DNA of 64,000 nt from Cochliopodium minus (GCA_024220525.1 JAMYWO010000014.1:107423-171422); one strand, 5' to 3'; positions 46,401-57,937 are shown, numbered from the stretch's first letter. The notes: generated by a model not told the origin, from the sequence alone. Numbers and translations are program-made.

Positions 46401-46950
46401 TTATTTTCTTTTTTATTTTTTTTTTTATTTTCATTTTTATTTTTTATATCTTTTCTAAATTATTTTTGATTTTGATTTTTTTTTATTATTATTTTGATTT
46501 TGATTTTTATTTTATTTTTATCATTTTGTTGTTATTATTTTATTTTATTTTATTTTTTTTTGTTTTATTTTTTAATTTAATTTTAATATTGTTTTTAAAA
46601 GATTTTTTTTTTTTTCTTCTTAACAAATAAAGGCAACCGAAAACATCTTGATGGCAGCCGTAAAGGCAGGAGGAGACAGACAAGAGCTCCACGAAACCAT
46701 TCGTACCCTTTCCATGGAAGCCGGGCTCGTAGTCAAACGCGACGGGAAGGACAACGACCTCATCGAAAGAATCCGCAACCATTCTGACTTTTCTTCTGTA
46801 AAGGACAAACTTAATGAGATCTTGGATCCCATCCTTTTTGTTGGTCGTGCTCCTGAGCAGGTCGATGAGTTTATTCGTGAGGAGATCGATCCTGTTTTAG
46901 AGAAGAACAAGCATAAGATTGCTGATGATAATGATGGTGTCAGCGTCTAA
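43416..46950 (+). CDS. ADSL: Adenylosuccinate lyase with a mitochondrial-type presequence
   Basis: Ten exons: 43416-43512, 43561-43785, ~44422-44613, ~44963-45248, ~45401-45511, ~45645-45764, ~45861-45917, ~46208-46326 and ~46634-46950 among them; about 500 residues. Core: [67 protein letters not shown], and the fumarase/ASL signature [20 protein letters not shown]. The C-terminus is the ADSL type ([17 protein letters not shown]). The enzyme splits SAICAR and adenylosuccinate in purine synthesis. Exon 1 adds [20 protein letters not shown], then [12 protein letters not shown]: no acidic residues, many Lys, and an RFYSS cleavage-like site. ADSL is normally cytosolic, so this is notable. Active-site His and signature Ser are present. 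Confidence 0.93.
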
Positions 46951-47278
46951 AAAGTTGCTTTAATTTAATTTTTTCATTAAAATTTTTAAAAAAAACACAA
47001 ATTTTTTTTTCATATAAATTAATATTTTATTTTAATTAAAATAAGAAAACCTTATTTTTGTTTTCATTATTTATTCTCTTGTTTTCTTGCTACTATTCTT
47101 TTGTTCTATTGTCTTTCTGTTGTTAGATTTGATTAAAAATTAAGAAGGACAACTTTAAATCTTTAATTAACATTAAAGATTTAAAGTGACCATGAGTTAT
47201 CTGTAAAGTTTTTAATTTAAGTAATCTTTATGATTTGAAAACAAATCATAAAAAAAAATTGAAAAATAAAAAAAATTG
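46951..47278. other. Intergenic region
   Basis: 328 bp between two plus-strand genes. It contains a small inverted repeat TTTAAATCTTTAATTAACATTAAAGATTTAAAG near 47153-47187 (arms CTTTAAATCTTTAAT/ATTAAAGATTTAAAG), which could form a hairpin acting as a 3'-end or promoter element. No gene. Confidence 0.45.
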
Positions 47279-48527
47279 ATGGAAGATATATCAGATGATC
47301 CTTCCCATTTAAGGATAGAAAGAAGAAACAAAATCATCAAAATCGTATCTATATGTTTTATGGTCTCATTGCTGCTCTCCATCTTGATATTGATCTTGGT
47401 ATTTTATTTGCAAGGAAAATTAGGTCTTTATGTGACGAGGATCTTGGAATATATCCAATCAATATCGAGATGGAAGTCTGCTCTTGTATTGGCAGCGATA
47501 ATTCAAGTATTTGCTATCCCAGTGGTAATCAAAAAAAAAAAAATTTGGATTTTTTGGGAATTTGATTAACAAACATTATGTTGAATAGACCTTTGGTTAT
47601 ATGTAAAATAAAATGAATAATATTTGTGTAAATTTTGAGAATAATATATAAATTTTCATTTAAAATATTTCAAAAGAATATTCGTAACAGCACTGGGTAA
47701 GAAAAGAAAAAAATATTTAAAGTTCCTCAAAGTTCCTCACAAATAAATAAAAACTTTCTTTAAAGGGTTTTTGTTTCATTGGTATGGTTTTTTGATTTCA
47801 TTTGGAGCAGTCGTGTTTGGTAAAAAAAAAAAAACTTGACTAATTTAAATAATTATGAATTAATCATAAATCTTAAAACTTGTAAAGCATCCACTTGGTC
47901 TTTTTTCTTGGTGAGATATTTTTCTAAATACTTTGAAGAATGGATCAAAAGGAACAAAGTGTTTATAATTCTCAACAAAGCGATCGAAACAAGACCCATA
48001 TTAATCGCTTCATTGGCAAGACTTTCTCCTGTACCATATGGGTAAATGAAATTTTATAAACTTGTTAAATTACATTTAAGAAATGAATAATTCTGTATTT
48101 AAAATAAAAATTTTTAGATTTTCAAATATTAATAAAAATTTAAAAAAAAAAAAAATTTTCTCTTCCAATTAATTATTTTGTTTCAAAAAAAACCGTCTTT
48201 AGGATGATGAACGGTATTCTTGCTTTGATCTACAGCTTGACATACCCAAAATATTTAATATCGAGTATTGGAATGGTACCAGAACTCCTACTCTACACTT
48301 TTCTCGGAACTACCATCAAAAATATTAAAGAGGCCCTTGAAGCAGAGTCGGGGAAGACACAATGGATTGTCATAGGTATCCAAGCTGGTATTGCTGTGAT
48401 TTTGTTTGTTTGTCTTGTTATTTTTAGCCGTAAAATGTGGAATGATCTAGACAAGAGTACTCATGTTGATGGTGATAATGTTAATGTTGTTAATGAGGAA
48501 GTTCCTTTGTTGGAGAACAAGAAATGA
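47279..48527 (+). CDS. VTT-domain membrane protein, TMEM64/TVP38-like
   Basis: Six exons: 47279-47524, 47589-47602 (14 nt), 47677-47696 (20 nt), 47766-47819, 47888-48041 and 48203-48527; about 270 residues. Membrane segments: IVSICFMVSLLLSILILILV near the start, SALVLAAIIQVFAIPV, then TFGYIIFVTALGFLFHWYGF, and a last helix IGIQAGIAVILFVCLVIF. The VTT core reads ARLSPVPYG then MMNGILALIYSLTYPKYLIS and LYTFLGTTIKNIKEAL, matching TMEM64 (PIPFGLQNAVFS ... SLGLLPTQLLNSYLGTT). VTT proteins are ER/Golgi multi-pass proteins, some with lipid scramblase activity. The two micro-exons are needed to keep the frame and restore the GFLF core. The acidic tail ends EEVPLLENKK, where KK could be an ER retrieval signal. 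Confidence 0.78.
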
Positions 48528-49606
48528 TTTTTTTTGTTCGTTTTTGTATATTAATTGGGGAAATATAAATTATTTAATATAAATTAAAAAAATATAAAAT
48601 AAAAAAAAATTTTCTTAAATGACTTTTTAGATGGCAAAAAATAATTTTTGGGCACGAACAGTAAATAGTTTTTTTTAATTTAGGTTTTAAAAAAGATTCC
48701 ATTCACTAATAATTATATCACTTTAGTTTTTTAAAAGAATTTATTTCTCAAACAATGTATTTAGATGTAATTAAGTATGATCTTTATCTAATATCGAAAT
48801 GGACACTGATACAGAGTAGAGAAAAACTTTATATACTCAAAATTATTTTGATTGTTTTTGTCAAAATTTGATTTAAATTCTACAGCGAAAAAAAGATCCT
48901 AGATTCCTAATTTACTTTTTCTAAGATCTTTAAATTTTTAAAAGTAAAATTCTTTACATTTTTTTTTTTTTTTTGAAAAAGAGAATTTATCTGAATAATT
49001 GATATTAAATAATTTTGTTTTTAACTTTTTATCTTTAGATAATAAGACCCTTAATTGAATATTTTGGTTGAAATGGAGCAAAAATTTGACAAGAAAAAAT
49101 GAACTAAAAATTATGATGATCATGCTCAAGAAAAAAAAAAAATCAAAGAAATTAAATATATAGGCTAAAATATAAGGAGAATCATTTAATCCATTAGTTT
49201 AACATTATAGAAATGATGATAAAAAACAATATTTAAAGTACTCAGAGAAAATATTTTCAATTAAAGGAGAGAATTCAGAGTAATTAATTTATTCTCTAAT
49301 AAATTTCTCACAACAATCTGCTTATTCACCTCAATTTTGTTTTAATAGATTTTGCATACATAGAAATTTAAAGTCATGTCAAATAATTATTGCATTTCTC
49401 CAAATTTTTTTTTTTATTTTATAAAAGATCTTGATAATTTGTGAAGTTTAAAAAAAATTGAAATTCCAAAGATCAAACTCGTGAGCAATACTAAATCTCT
49501 CACTTGTGAAATTTTTTCAATATAAATATAAAAAAAAAATCACTATAATACTGGTGTTAAATTTTGAAAGCACCCATCTAAGTGAATAAAATTATAAATA
49601 TATTGA
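48528..49606. other. Long intergenic region
   Basis: About 1.1 kb between two plus-strand genes, A/T-rich with short homopolymers. Frames at 48938-49129 and similar give no recognisable protein. I see no RNA-like island and no repeat family. Confidence 0.5.
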
Positions 49607-51005
49607 ATGGAAGAAATTAATGATGATTCTCCCGAAACACCTGAAGGAAAAAGAAACAACAAGAATGATTCAAACAAAATAAATCATTATACTTGGTATG
49701 TAAATTACTTATGAAACATTTTTTTTTTTTTTCAAATTGAAATTTATAACTGAACAACAAATCATTTTTTAGGAGTGAATCCGAAATAGACAAAGTTAAA
49801 GAGGGGTAGGAAGTTTCATTTAATAAATTTAAATTATAAACCGAATTATTGAATAAATAATAAAAAAACAATATTTCTCTTTTTGCTTAATTTCACCTAA
49901 ATTCATTCTTCATTTCAAAAAATATAGCAAAAATAAAGGTTGGAAAGAACACAAGGTATTTCAAACAAACTTTAAGAAATAAGATAATAATTATTTTTAA
50001 AAAAAAATTTGATTGTAAAATAACCATTCTATATTGCTCCTATAATAATACCTTTCAAAATCCTAAATTGTTTATTCACAAACAATTATATACTAATTTT
50101 GTTTTTTATTTTTATTAAATAAAGATAAAGAACCATTACTTCTCTGATACAAAAAATCCCACCAAACAGTAAGTATCAAAAAAGACTTAAATTCTCTTTA
50201 TTAGATTCTCAATCTTTTCTTTTTTTTCTAGCCACATAAAGACTTTGCTGAAGAAACTGCCTAAGAAAAGGAAGAAGGATTTAAATTCCTCAAACAAGAT
50301 GCTCCTCTTAGAAAGAGAATCCATACGTAAGAACAAATTTAAATATCAAAGGAAAATAAAACAACATATTTTCAAAATGAGAATCAATTTAAAAAATTTT
50401 AAATAAAAATAATTAAAATATAAACAGTAAAAAGTGAACATGGAAGTAAAATTAATTTTAAAAAAAAAGGTAAATTGTCAAACAATCTCGAAAATTACAA
50501 TTCATTTGGTTTTGAATGTTATTACACGCATTACTATGGGAAAAATCTCTATCTTATGGTCAATGATCTTCCTTCACATGAAATTGCCGATCTTGCTATC
50601 AGTGAATACAGTATTTCTTTCACAGTAAAGATTAATGGACCATCAATAATGGACTTTTGGTAAAAAATTTAAAATAAAATCAAGTTTTATTTTGAACTCA
50701 TTAAAATTTAATTTTTTTTAAATTTTTTTTTCATGAAAAGCAAGGCATACAATGAACCAATTAACAACGATACTTTAGAAAACGTATCGAGAGATTTTAA
50801 ATCAAAGTTTTACAAGATTGATATTGCACCGAAATACAAGCTGATCCTTCCTAAGGACAAGAAATACACCTTTAACAAAACTCTTCTAGGACAGATCACT
50901 TATTACATTGTTGAAATTGATTGTACCAATGAAATTTTAGAACTTAGCAACAACAATAACGAAAACGATTATTCATCTGAAGAATTCACCGATAGTGATA
51001 ACTAA
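49607..51005 (+). CDS. Hypothetical protein with a possible HSP20/CS-like domain
   Basis: Seven exons (49607-~49695, ~49774-49808, ~49928-49955, ~50126-50169, ~50232-50324, ~50426-50660, ~50741-51005) give about 250 residues. The N-terminus is polar; HHIKTLLKKLPKKRKKD looks like a nuclear localisation signal. The C-terminal half is beta-rich: YYTHYYGKNLYLMVNDLPSH, ISEYSISFTVKINGPSIMDF, then KFYKIDIAPKYKLILPKDKK and a final LGQITYYIVEI strand. The order (Y-x-L-x-VxDLP, SISFTVKIxG, paired late strands) resembles HSP20 or CS/p23 beta-sandwiches, but identity is too low to be sure. The end is acidic (NENDYSSEEFTDSDN). Confidence 0.5.
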
Positions 51006-51228
51006 ACGATACTGATAATTCAATTAACTCATCTTTTATAAAAACACACTACTACTACTTTTCTTTTTTTGCGAGATAAACTTTTTTTTTCCAATTTTTT
51101 TAAACTTGATAAAAAAATTGAATGAGATTTAATCAAAAACGAAATAAAAATTTTTTCAATCTTTAAATTGTTTCTTTTGTTGTAATTTTTTTTGCTGCTA
51201 GTACTTTAAAGAGGAAAATTATAATTAA

Positions 51229-52294
51229 TTAAATAAATTTTATTGGCAAACTATTAGTTGAAACAAACTTGTTGGGCAAATATTCCAAACTAAATTTATC
51301 CTTGAATGAAATATCTTTAGCAAAATTTGGTGAAATTTTTAGGATATTTGAGTTTCTAGTATCTAAGATGTAAGAGGTTTCTTTCGATAAACAATCTCCA
51401 AACACATTAAACACGCGATCAAAGTAAAGTTTGTAAGGAGGACCAAAGTTTGTAGATTTTCCAAAAATCTTCAGTGTTTTGTTGCTTTTGTCGAAGAGCA
51501 GCTTTCCACCTCCTACTGTGTTCATTTTCCAGTACTCTTGGTAAGTATTTTTTATTTTGTTCAAAAGATCCAAGTGATCATCATCAGGAAAAGAAAGAAG
51601 AACTATTCTTTTTGAAAGAGATTAAAAGAAAAAAAGATTTTTTTTTGAAAGTTTTATTTTAAAAGTTTTTTTTTTAAAAGTTCTTTAAAATGATTCACCT
51701 TTTTGGGGCATAAGGTACAATTTGATTCACTAATTCCACAATCAAATATTTCATTTCTTTTTGTGAATCATTGTTGAAAAGAACAAATTGATATTCATTC
51801 TCATCTTGACAACTAAAAAAGTGAAATCTCTCCCAATTCCTTCCCATATCTTCGAAAGATTGGATTGAATCGCTTTTCTCATCGAATATCATCTGTTTAT
51901 CTTCTTTGATTTCTTTTGCATCACTTATTATTTCGATCTCTTGTTCATTATCAAAGAGGATCTGCATATATTTCTTTGAATAATTATGCAACACCTCATT
52001 CTTTGACATTATTTTTATATCACCGTTCAAATTTAACAACCATTTGATATAAGGATAATATAAATAACCCTTTTCATTATCATCTGTAATTATTTCACTA
52101 TAATATTTCGATTGATTATGTTTAATTGAGATATATGCAAAATCATTTTTAGTTGGGATCTCTTTTCTTGCCCTGTGTATCAATGAAGGTATTCTAATTG
52201 AAGATATATCAAAGAAAGATGTAGAATAATATGATTTGGGAGTATTACATATTCCTCTTTTAAAATAATCATTCTTTTTGTGGAGAAATTTCAT
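51229..52294 (-). CDS. Protein with C-terminal Janus/PHPT1-like domain
   Basis: Two exons (52294-~51703 and ~51610-51229) encode about 325 residues. Exon 2 holds PDDDHLDLLNKIKNTYQEYW, then NTVGGGKLLFDKSNKTLKIF and GKSTNFGPPYKLYFDRVFNV. From memory this follows human phosphohistidine phosphatase PHPT1: YHADIYDKV (His53 catalytic), [20 protein letters not shown] and YSMAYGPAQHAIS. The catalytic His and GGG are kept. The first 200 residues are unrelated: a basic, STS-containing start (KRGICNTPKSYYSTSF), possibly a mitochondrial presequence, and an uncharacterised region. If right, it would remove phosphate from histidine in proteins. PHPT1 itself is ~125 residues, so the N-terminal extension is unusual. 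Confidence 0.45.
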
Positions 52295-52341
52295 TTTTTT
52301 TTTAATTTAAATTTTAATTTTAAATTAAATAATTTTTTTAA

Positions 52342-53667
52342 TTACAATCTTAAACTTTTAACAAGAATATGAGTATCTTGATAAACAGAAAGATACTCAT
52401 TGTTCAAATCAGCATTTTTCTGAGAGTTAATCTCATGAGAAGCCAAAGAATAAGCAAAACCATTACGATCCTCAAGAATGTTGTGATTTTCATCAAAAGA
52501 TTTTTCAATGGCTTTAATTTCTTCGTCCAAACGTTTCATAAAATCTAAATTTTTTTGAAGTTGAACAACAGAACTCTCAAAATTCTCCGAACTGGCATTT
52601 TGTTCGTCCGCAACAAACCTCCCTACCTTTTCAGTTAGGGATTGAATGCTCTTGAGGTTTTGGACTAAAGAGTCTCTCAAATTAAGGTATTCCAAGTTTC
52701 TTTTTCTTAGTTCTTCGTATTCTTCGTCGTTCATGTCGGACAACCCCTCAAAAGAATCTTTTTTTTTATTAGAAATTTTTGTTTAAATTATGTAAATTCT
52801 GTTAATGTGCAAAAAATTAATTTAAGTGTTTTTAATATTTTTTTTTTAAAAAAGAAATAGGGATTATGATTGGTTTATAAAGATGGTTTTTTTTAGAAAA
52901 GTAAGCTTTACAAATTTACTTTGAAATAAATATTCCTGTAAAATTTTGCAAGATTATTCCAATTCAAAAATATTTTATTGAAAAAAAACTTCAAAATAAG
53001 GAATTAAACTTTTTAAAATTTTTCAATAAAAAATATTTCATCAAAAAGTTTTGAAGATTTATTGTTTAAATAAAAAAAAATTACCAGTGTTTGATTTCAA
53101 AAGAGTGTCCCAGTTAGCCCCAGATAACTCCAACAAATTGACGATCCCCAACATATCATCCTCGAAAGCGTTCTTGGTGTTAGGAGAGTTCTCTATTGGG
53201 TAGCCCAATATAAGACCTTTCTCATTCTTAATGATGAGTTGAGGAAATTTCTCGTGGATTATTTTTTTCTTATCTTCTTCAGTTATCTCGACATCATTGA
53301 GGTATTTCGTTGATTTATAGTTTTTATCTTCCTGTTTGGAGCTATCCATAGCCTTCTTTATCAATTCCATGTCTTGATCATCTTCTGCCTTTATTACTCC
53401 AAACAAATCTTTTATATCTTCCACTGATTCATAGGGAGAATCCTCGTTGTCATTATTATTTTCAATTGGTGGTTGTTTATTATCCGATTTGATTTCAGAG
53501 CAATAAAAATATTTAATGGTGTTGTTTAGAGGAAGATAATTTTGAGCTGATATAAATTTATTATTTTCATATTTGTATAATAATGGATAGAATGAGTGAT
53601 TTTTTAATGATTTAAAGCATAAATTATCGAAATTTTTGATTTTGGAGATTATATATTTGGTTCTCAT
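52342..53667 (-). CDS. Hypothetical two-exon protein with coiled-coil C-terminus
   Basis: Exon 1 (53667-53085) and exon 2 (52757-52342) join in frame at NT-DSFEGLSDMNDEE and give about 333 residues. The start MRTKYIISKIKNFDNLCFKS is basic and hydrophobic and could be an organelle-targeting sequence. The middle has SPYESVEDIKDLFGVIKAED, then VEITEEDKKKIIHEKFPQLI and FEDDMLGIVNLLELSGANWD. Exon 2 is helical (SLVQNLKSIQSLTEKVGRFV ... NLDFMKRLDEEIKAIEKSFD). Each exon alone would look like a separate small gene, but the donor (GTAATT) and acceptor (AAAAAAG) and phase agree. No family recognised. Confidence 0.6.
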
Positions 53668-53858
53668 TTTTTTTTATTTATCAACTAAAAAGGGACAATA
53701 TAACAAAAAAAGGAAGTTAAAATAAAGAACATCATGTGTAATAATAATAACAAATTTAATTTTTATTTAAAATATTTAAGAAGATAAAAAAGTATTTTAA
53801 ATTTGAAAAGAGAAAATATCCCTTTTTTGTTTTTGATCTCGAATTTGATATGTATTTT

Positions 53859-54773
53859 TTAATAAATGATGCAACAACCACCACTAGCAGTATCCTTCTC
53901 CTCAGAAGGTTCATTGGTATCATTTTTGTGTTTTTTGACAAGTCTGACAAGTTCAAAAAAGACTTCATCAACATTGACTCTAGTCTTTGCAGAGGTTTCG
54001 AAAAATGGAACTTTGAATTTTTCACCGAGAGATTTTCCTTCAGTTGTTGGAACTTCTCTATCACCTTCCAAATCGCATTTTGATCCAACGACGATCAATG
54101 GAACGTTCTCTTCTTCTTTGATTGATTTGATATGATCGTAGAATCTGTTGACATCAGTGAAGGTATCTCTCATCGTGATGGAATATACAATGAGGAATCC
54201 TTCTCCCAATCTATAATAGTTATCTCTCATATATTCTTCTTGCCCTGCGGTATCCAAAATATCTAATTGACATTTTTCACCATCTACTTCAATAATTTTT
54301 CTATAGGAATCTGCAGTTGTTGGATCGTATTCTTCTACGAAATTGCCATACCTATTTAATTTTTAAAAAGCAAATATGATAAATATTTTTTCAAAATCAG
54401 TATTTATTTATTATTTTTTTTTTAACGTCTATTTATGGAAAATTTTTTTTTTTTTTTGATTTATAGAATGGGAGGTGTTTGTTTTTAATATATAAAGGTA
54501 TAAAGATGAATAAATAATATTAAAAATTTTTATTGCAAAAATAAAAATATTTTTTAATTTTATTTTTAATAACGTTAATATATTTATTTTATATTTTCCC
54601 ATTTGAGTATAATTATGGTAAGTGAAGGATAATTGTTTATGTATTTCTTATTCTTAATATTGTTTTTTTTTAGTTTACATAAACATTTGGGTGAGTGCAG
54701 ATTTTCCCGCTCCTGCTCCTCCAACTACAATTACTTTATGTTCAGGATATCCAGATCTTCCAGGTTTGCTCAT
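53859..54773 (-). CDS. Ras/Ral-like small GTPase, copy 1 (complete)
   Basis: Two exons (54773-54679 and 54351-53859), about 195 residues. P-loop VVGGAGAGKSALT: in Ras numbering residue 12 is Ala and 14 is Ala. Effector loop EEYDPTTADSYRK is closest to Ral (EDYEPTKADSYRK). Switch II is DTAGQEEYMRDNYYRLGEGF, two residues shorter than Ras or Ral between Tyr64 and the MRD/IRD. G4 is VGSKCDLE (SKCD for NKxD) and G5 is ETSAKTRVNVDEVFFEL, again Ral-like. The C-terminus GGCCIIY gives a CIIY CaaX box with a neighbouring Cys for palmitate. It is a membrane-bound signalling switch. A second gene with the same protein ends is split over 35605-35699 and 1566-1658. Confidence 0.93.
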
Positions 54774-55372
54774 TTTTTTTTTTTATATTATTGTATTATT
54801 CTAAGAGAGGGATTAAGAAGGTTAAATAAATATTTTTTATAAAGAGGATATATAAATTGTCTCTTACATTTATTTTGATTTTGGTTTTTTTTGAAGTATT
54901 ATAAAAAGTGGTGGTTAATTTATATAACAAGAAGAAATTATTTAAGTATTTGAAATACTATGATTTTTTTTTTTATTTATTAAATTATTTTTTAATTTTT
55001 TTTAATTATGATTTTTGTCAACTCCCAAATCCAATCATTTTAGTGATAATGAAACTGAATATTTTTTGATGAAAGAACTGTGGAGCCAAAAATTGATTTT
55101 GAAAAACAAAGTGAAAAGGAGAATAATTACAAAAAAACTCTTAAAATCAAATCCCTAAAGGTGAAAAAGTAGGTAAAGCGTTTCGATGAATGACATTAGA
55201 TTGGCAAATTCATAAAGAAAGTTTGTAAAAGATTATTTTGAATAGTATGAAACTGAGTTTTAAGATCAACCAAAATTTGGATGTTGTGATCAAATAAAGT
55301 TCTTAAAATAAAAGGTTTTCAAGGATTTTTAAACAAAAACAAATGAATATTATTTTTTGAAATAAAAATAAT
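54774..55372. other. Intergenic region
   Basis: 599 bp between the spermidine synthase stop and the Ras copy 1 start, both minus strand, so it includes the Ras promoter. AT-rich; no gene or repeat seen. Confidence 0.5.
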
Positions 55373-56589
55373 TTAATTGATAGAATTGTTCTTTCCTTGC
55401 AATTTTTTCAAAGCAAAAGTTGGCAAAATGAAGGAAGCAGTGTGGATGTCTTCGTTATAGTAAAGGATAGAATCAATCTTATCTTCGGTGATAGATTCCT
55501 TGACAGTTCTCTTTGCTTTCTTAAGAACGTTGTCTCCCTTGGAGCAAAGCATGAATCCGATTTGACCAGAAGGATATGTTGGGATGGTGGTGTAAGCATA
55601 ATCGACTGATTTGTAGATTTCCTTGGACATCTTGTATAAGTTTGCAATCATATCGAGATGGAGCCATACACATTCAGATTGAGTGGAAATGACACCTCCT
55701 ATAAATAAGATATATAAATAAAATGAAATATTTATATCAATAATGAGGAAAGAGTAGAATCCTATTTGATTTATAATATTATCTTATTGAATCCATACCT
55801 TCTCTCAAAGATTTGAACATCAATTCATAAAATGGATTTTCAAAGAGGGATTGAGCAGGTCCGATAGGATCAGAGGAATCAACAATGATGACATCATACT
55901 CATTCTCGTGTTCAGCCAAGAATTTGAATCCATCAGCAATATTTACCTTGACCTTAGGATGAGTCCAGATGTTTGCCCATTGTGGATAGTATATCTTGGA
56001 TTTTTCAATGCACATCTTATCAATCTCGCAGATTTCTGCTACTTCAACAGATTTGTGCTTTACAACTTCAGATAATACTGCACCATCTCCTCCTCCAATG
56101 ACCAAAACTTTCTTTGGGTTTGGATGTGCAAAGATTGGCAAATGAGCAATCATTTCAGCATATGCGTGTTGATCTCTTTCAGAAACTTGAATAGATCCAT
56201 CCAATACGAATACGGTTCCGTAGGTCTTGGATTTAAAGAACAAAATGTCTTGGTAGTCAGATTTTCCGTGGAACAATACTTCATCTACTTCAATACCCAT
56301 TGCTTGTCCTATTTATTTTGTTACAAATGAGTATTGAGTATTATATCGAAGGGATTTTAAAATATAAATATATTTTTTAATTGGGAGAAAGAGATTTTAA
56401 AATATGGTGATATTTATGATATATTTTTTATTTTATTGTTTATATTTTACCAGGCCACAAAGTACCAGTTTCATAAAACCATCCATCTTTAATTTTTTCT
56501 GTTTTTAGAGAAAAAAAGGTGAGAATAAACATTTGGAAAAAGGTATTGTTTTATTTTGTTAATTATTAAATACCTAATCCGTTTGACAT
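55373..56589 (-). CDS. Spermidine synthase
   Basis: Four exons (56589-~56574, ~56500-56453, ~56310-55799, ~55698-55373) give about 300 residues, the family length. Start MSNGLG, then KIKDGWFYETGTLWPGQAM, VDEVLFHGKSDYQDILFF and the substrate-facing VFVLDGSIQVSERDQHAYAE. The decarboxylated-SAM site is KKVLVIGGGDGAVLSEVVKH, with Ala where most have Gly (GGGDGG). The catalytic Asp is in VIIVDSSDPIGPAQSLF. C-terminal TTIPTYPSGQIGFMLCSKG is also typical. It transfers aminopropyl groups to putrescine. The P-S-G-Q-I-G-F segment and YYNEDIHTASFILP argue for spermidine rather than spermine synthase. Confidence 0.95.
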
Positions 56590-57349
56590 TTTATCTTTGA
56601 TATGCTGAAAATCAATTCAATTTTTTTTTTAATATTTATTAAATAATTAATGAATAAAAAAATGAGAATGGAGAAATATTTATTAACAAAAGAATCTCTT
56701 TCCAAGATTGTTCCCTAACGTATAGGAAACAGCCTGTTTTCGAAAAGGGATTTTAATACATGATTGTAAATTGTCAATGATGTTAAAATTAGAATTCAGT
56801 ATTGATATAATTAAAAAGTAAACTCGGAAAGATGTAAAAAATAATTTGGAAAAAGCATAAGCCCTCATGATTTTGAATAAAATAATTAAATTTAATTTCA
56901 CAAAGTGAATTTATTTATATTTATTCTCCTCTTCAATTCATGAGTTCTATTAATAATAAACAATTATCTAGGTGATGTCTCCCTTTCGAATCTAATTATG
57001 TTCATCATTTGAATGGTAAAATTTTTTATTTTCCATATATTATCAGGATAATGAAACTAAAGCTCCTCTTACTATTTTTTTTGAGAAAATATAAAATAAA
57101 AAAAAATTCTGCTGTTTATATTATTTTTGGATCATTGAATCTGGAATAGGTATAAATATCAAATTTATATTAGATTATCATATATCTATACTAAATTCCA
57201 ACATCCAGGATGCACAACAGGAAAATTTGATAAAGTATTATTGTTTTAAATCAAATTATCTTTCTACATTTTTAATCAAATGTACCTGCTGGGCATCCTT
57301 GATGCAAGAGATTTTAATTATTAAAATTATTTTTTTATATTTCTAAAAG
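56590..57349. other. Divergent intergenic region with an imperfect inverted repeat
   Basis: 760 bp between spermidine synthase (-) and the small acidic gene (+). It is AT-rich apart from the inverted repeat at 57204-57304, which is listed separately. Confidence 0.5.
57204..57304. repeat. Imperfect inverted repeat, 28-bp arms, 45-bp loop
   Basis: Arm 1 (57204-57231) begins CATCCAGGATGCACAACAGG. The reverse complement of arm 2 (57277-57304) begins CATCAAGGATGCCCAGCAGG. The arms match at 23 of 28 positions and are much more GC-rich than the flanks. It could fold as a hairpin RNA, be a cruciform in the divergent promoter, or be the remains of a small inverted-repeat element. Confidence 0.6.
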
Positions 57350-57843
57350 ATGAGCAAATTCAATCAATTTGGGGATCCAAAGTATAAATCAATAAAACAT
57401 TGCTCCGTTCATTTAAAGAATTGTGCTCAAGCAAGAGAATTAACTGTAAATCAATAAAAGTTTTAAAATTTATTTCAATCTTATTCTATTAGATTGATCC
57501 CATTGCCTTAACTCAAGAATTCTACTTTTTTGCTTGGGGAGATAAAGCAAAATCAAAGCATTTTCCATCTTTTGAGGATTATTTGTCAAGAATTTCATCA
57601 AATGAAGCAAGATATTGTAAATCGATGTACAATAAAGTGAAATTATATAAGAAAGCACAAGATAATTTGAATCGAGATTTTCAAGACTTCATAAGAGAAA
57701 ATCCAATTGATGAACCCAATTTAGATGATAAAATGGATAAAAGTGATATTTCAACAGATGAATCTAATGATGAATCAATTGATTCTGCAGATGATGATCA
57801 ATCAGAAACATTTAATGATAATGATGTAAATTTTCAAACATAA
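57350..57843 (+). CDS. Hypothetical small acidic protein
   Basis: Two exons (57350-57446, ~57493-57843) give about 148 residues. The first ~90 look globular (EFYFFAWGDKAKSKHFPSFE, then DYLSRISSNEARYCKSMYNK). The C-terminal third is highly acidic (STDESNDESIDSADDDQSET). An acidic tail behind a small basic/aromatic helical part suggests a chromatin or RNP factor, but no HMG box or other fold can be shown. No family recognised. Confidence 0.55.
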
Positions 57844-57937
57844 TATATTCCAATCAAAATTTTCTCTGAAAAAAAACTCTTCAAATTGAAACTTTTTTTT
57901 GTCTTTTCAAAAGGTCATAGATACAGATTCAGATATC

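Noticed and set aside
55373-56589. Plant-type putrescine N-methyltransferase
   Set aside because: The DSSDPIGPAQSLF and SERDQHAYAE motifs and length fit spermidine synthase; no N-terminal methyltransferase features.
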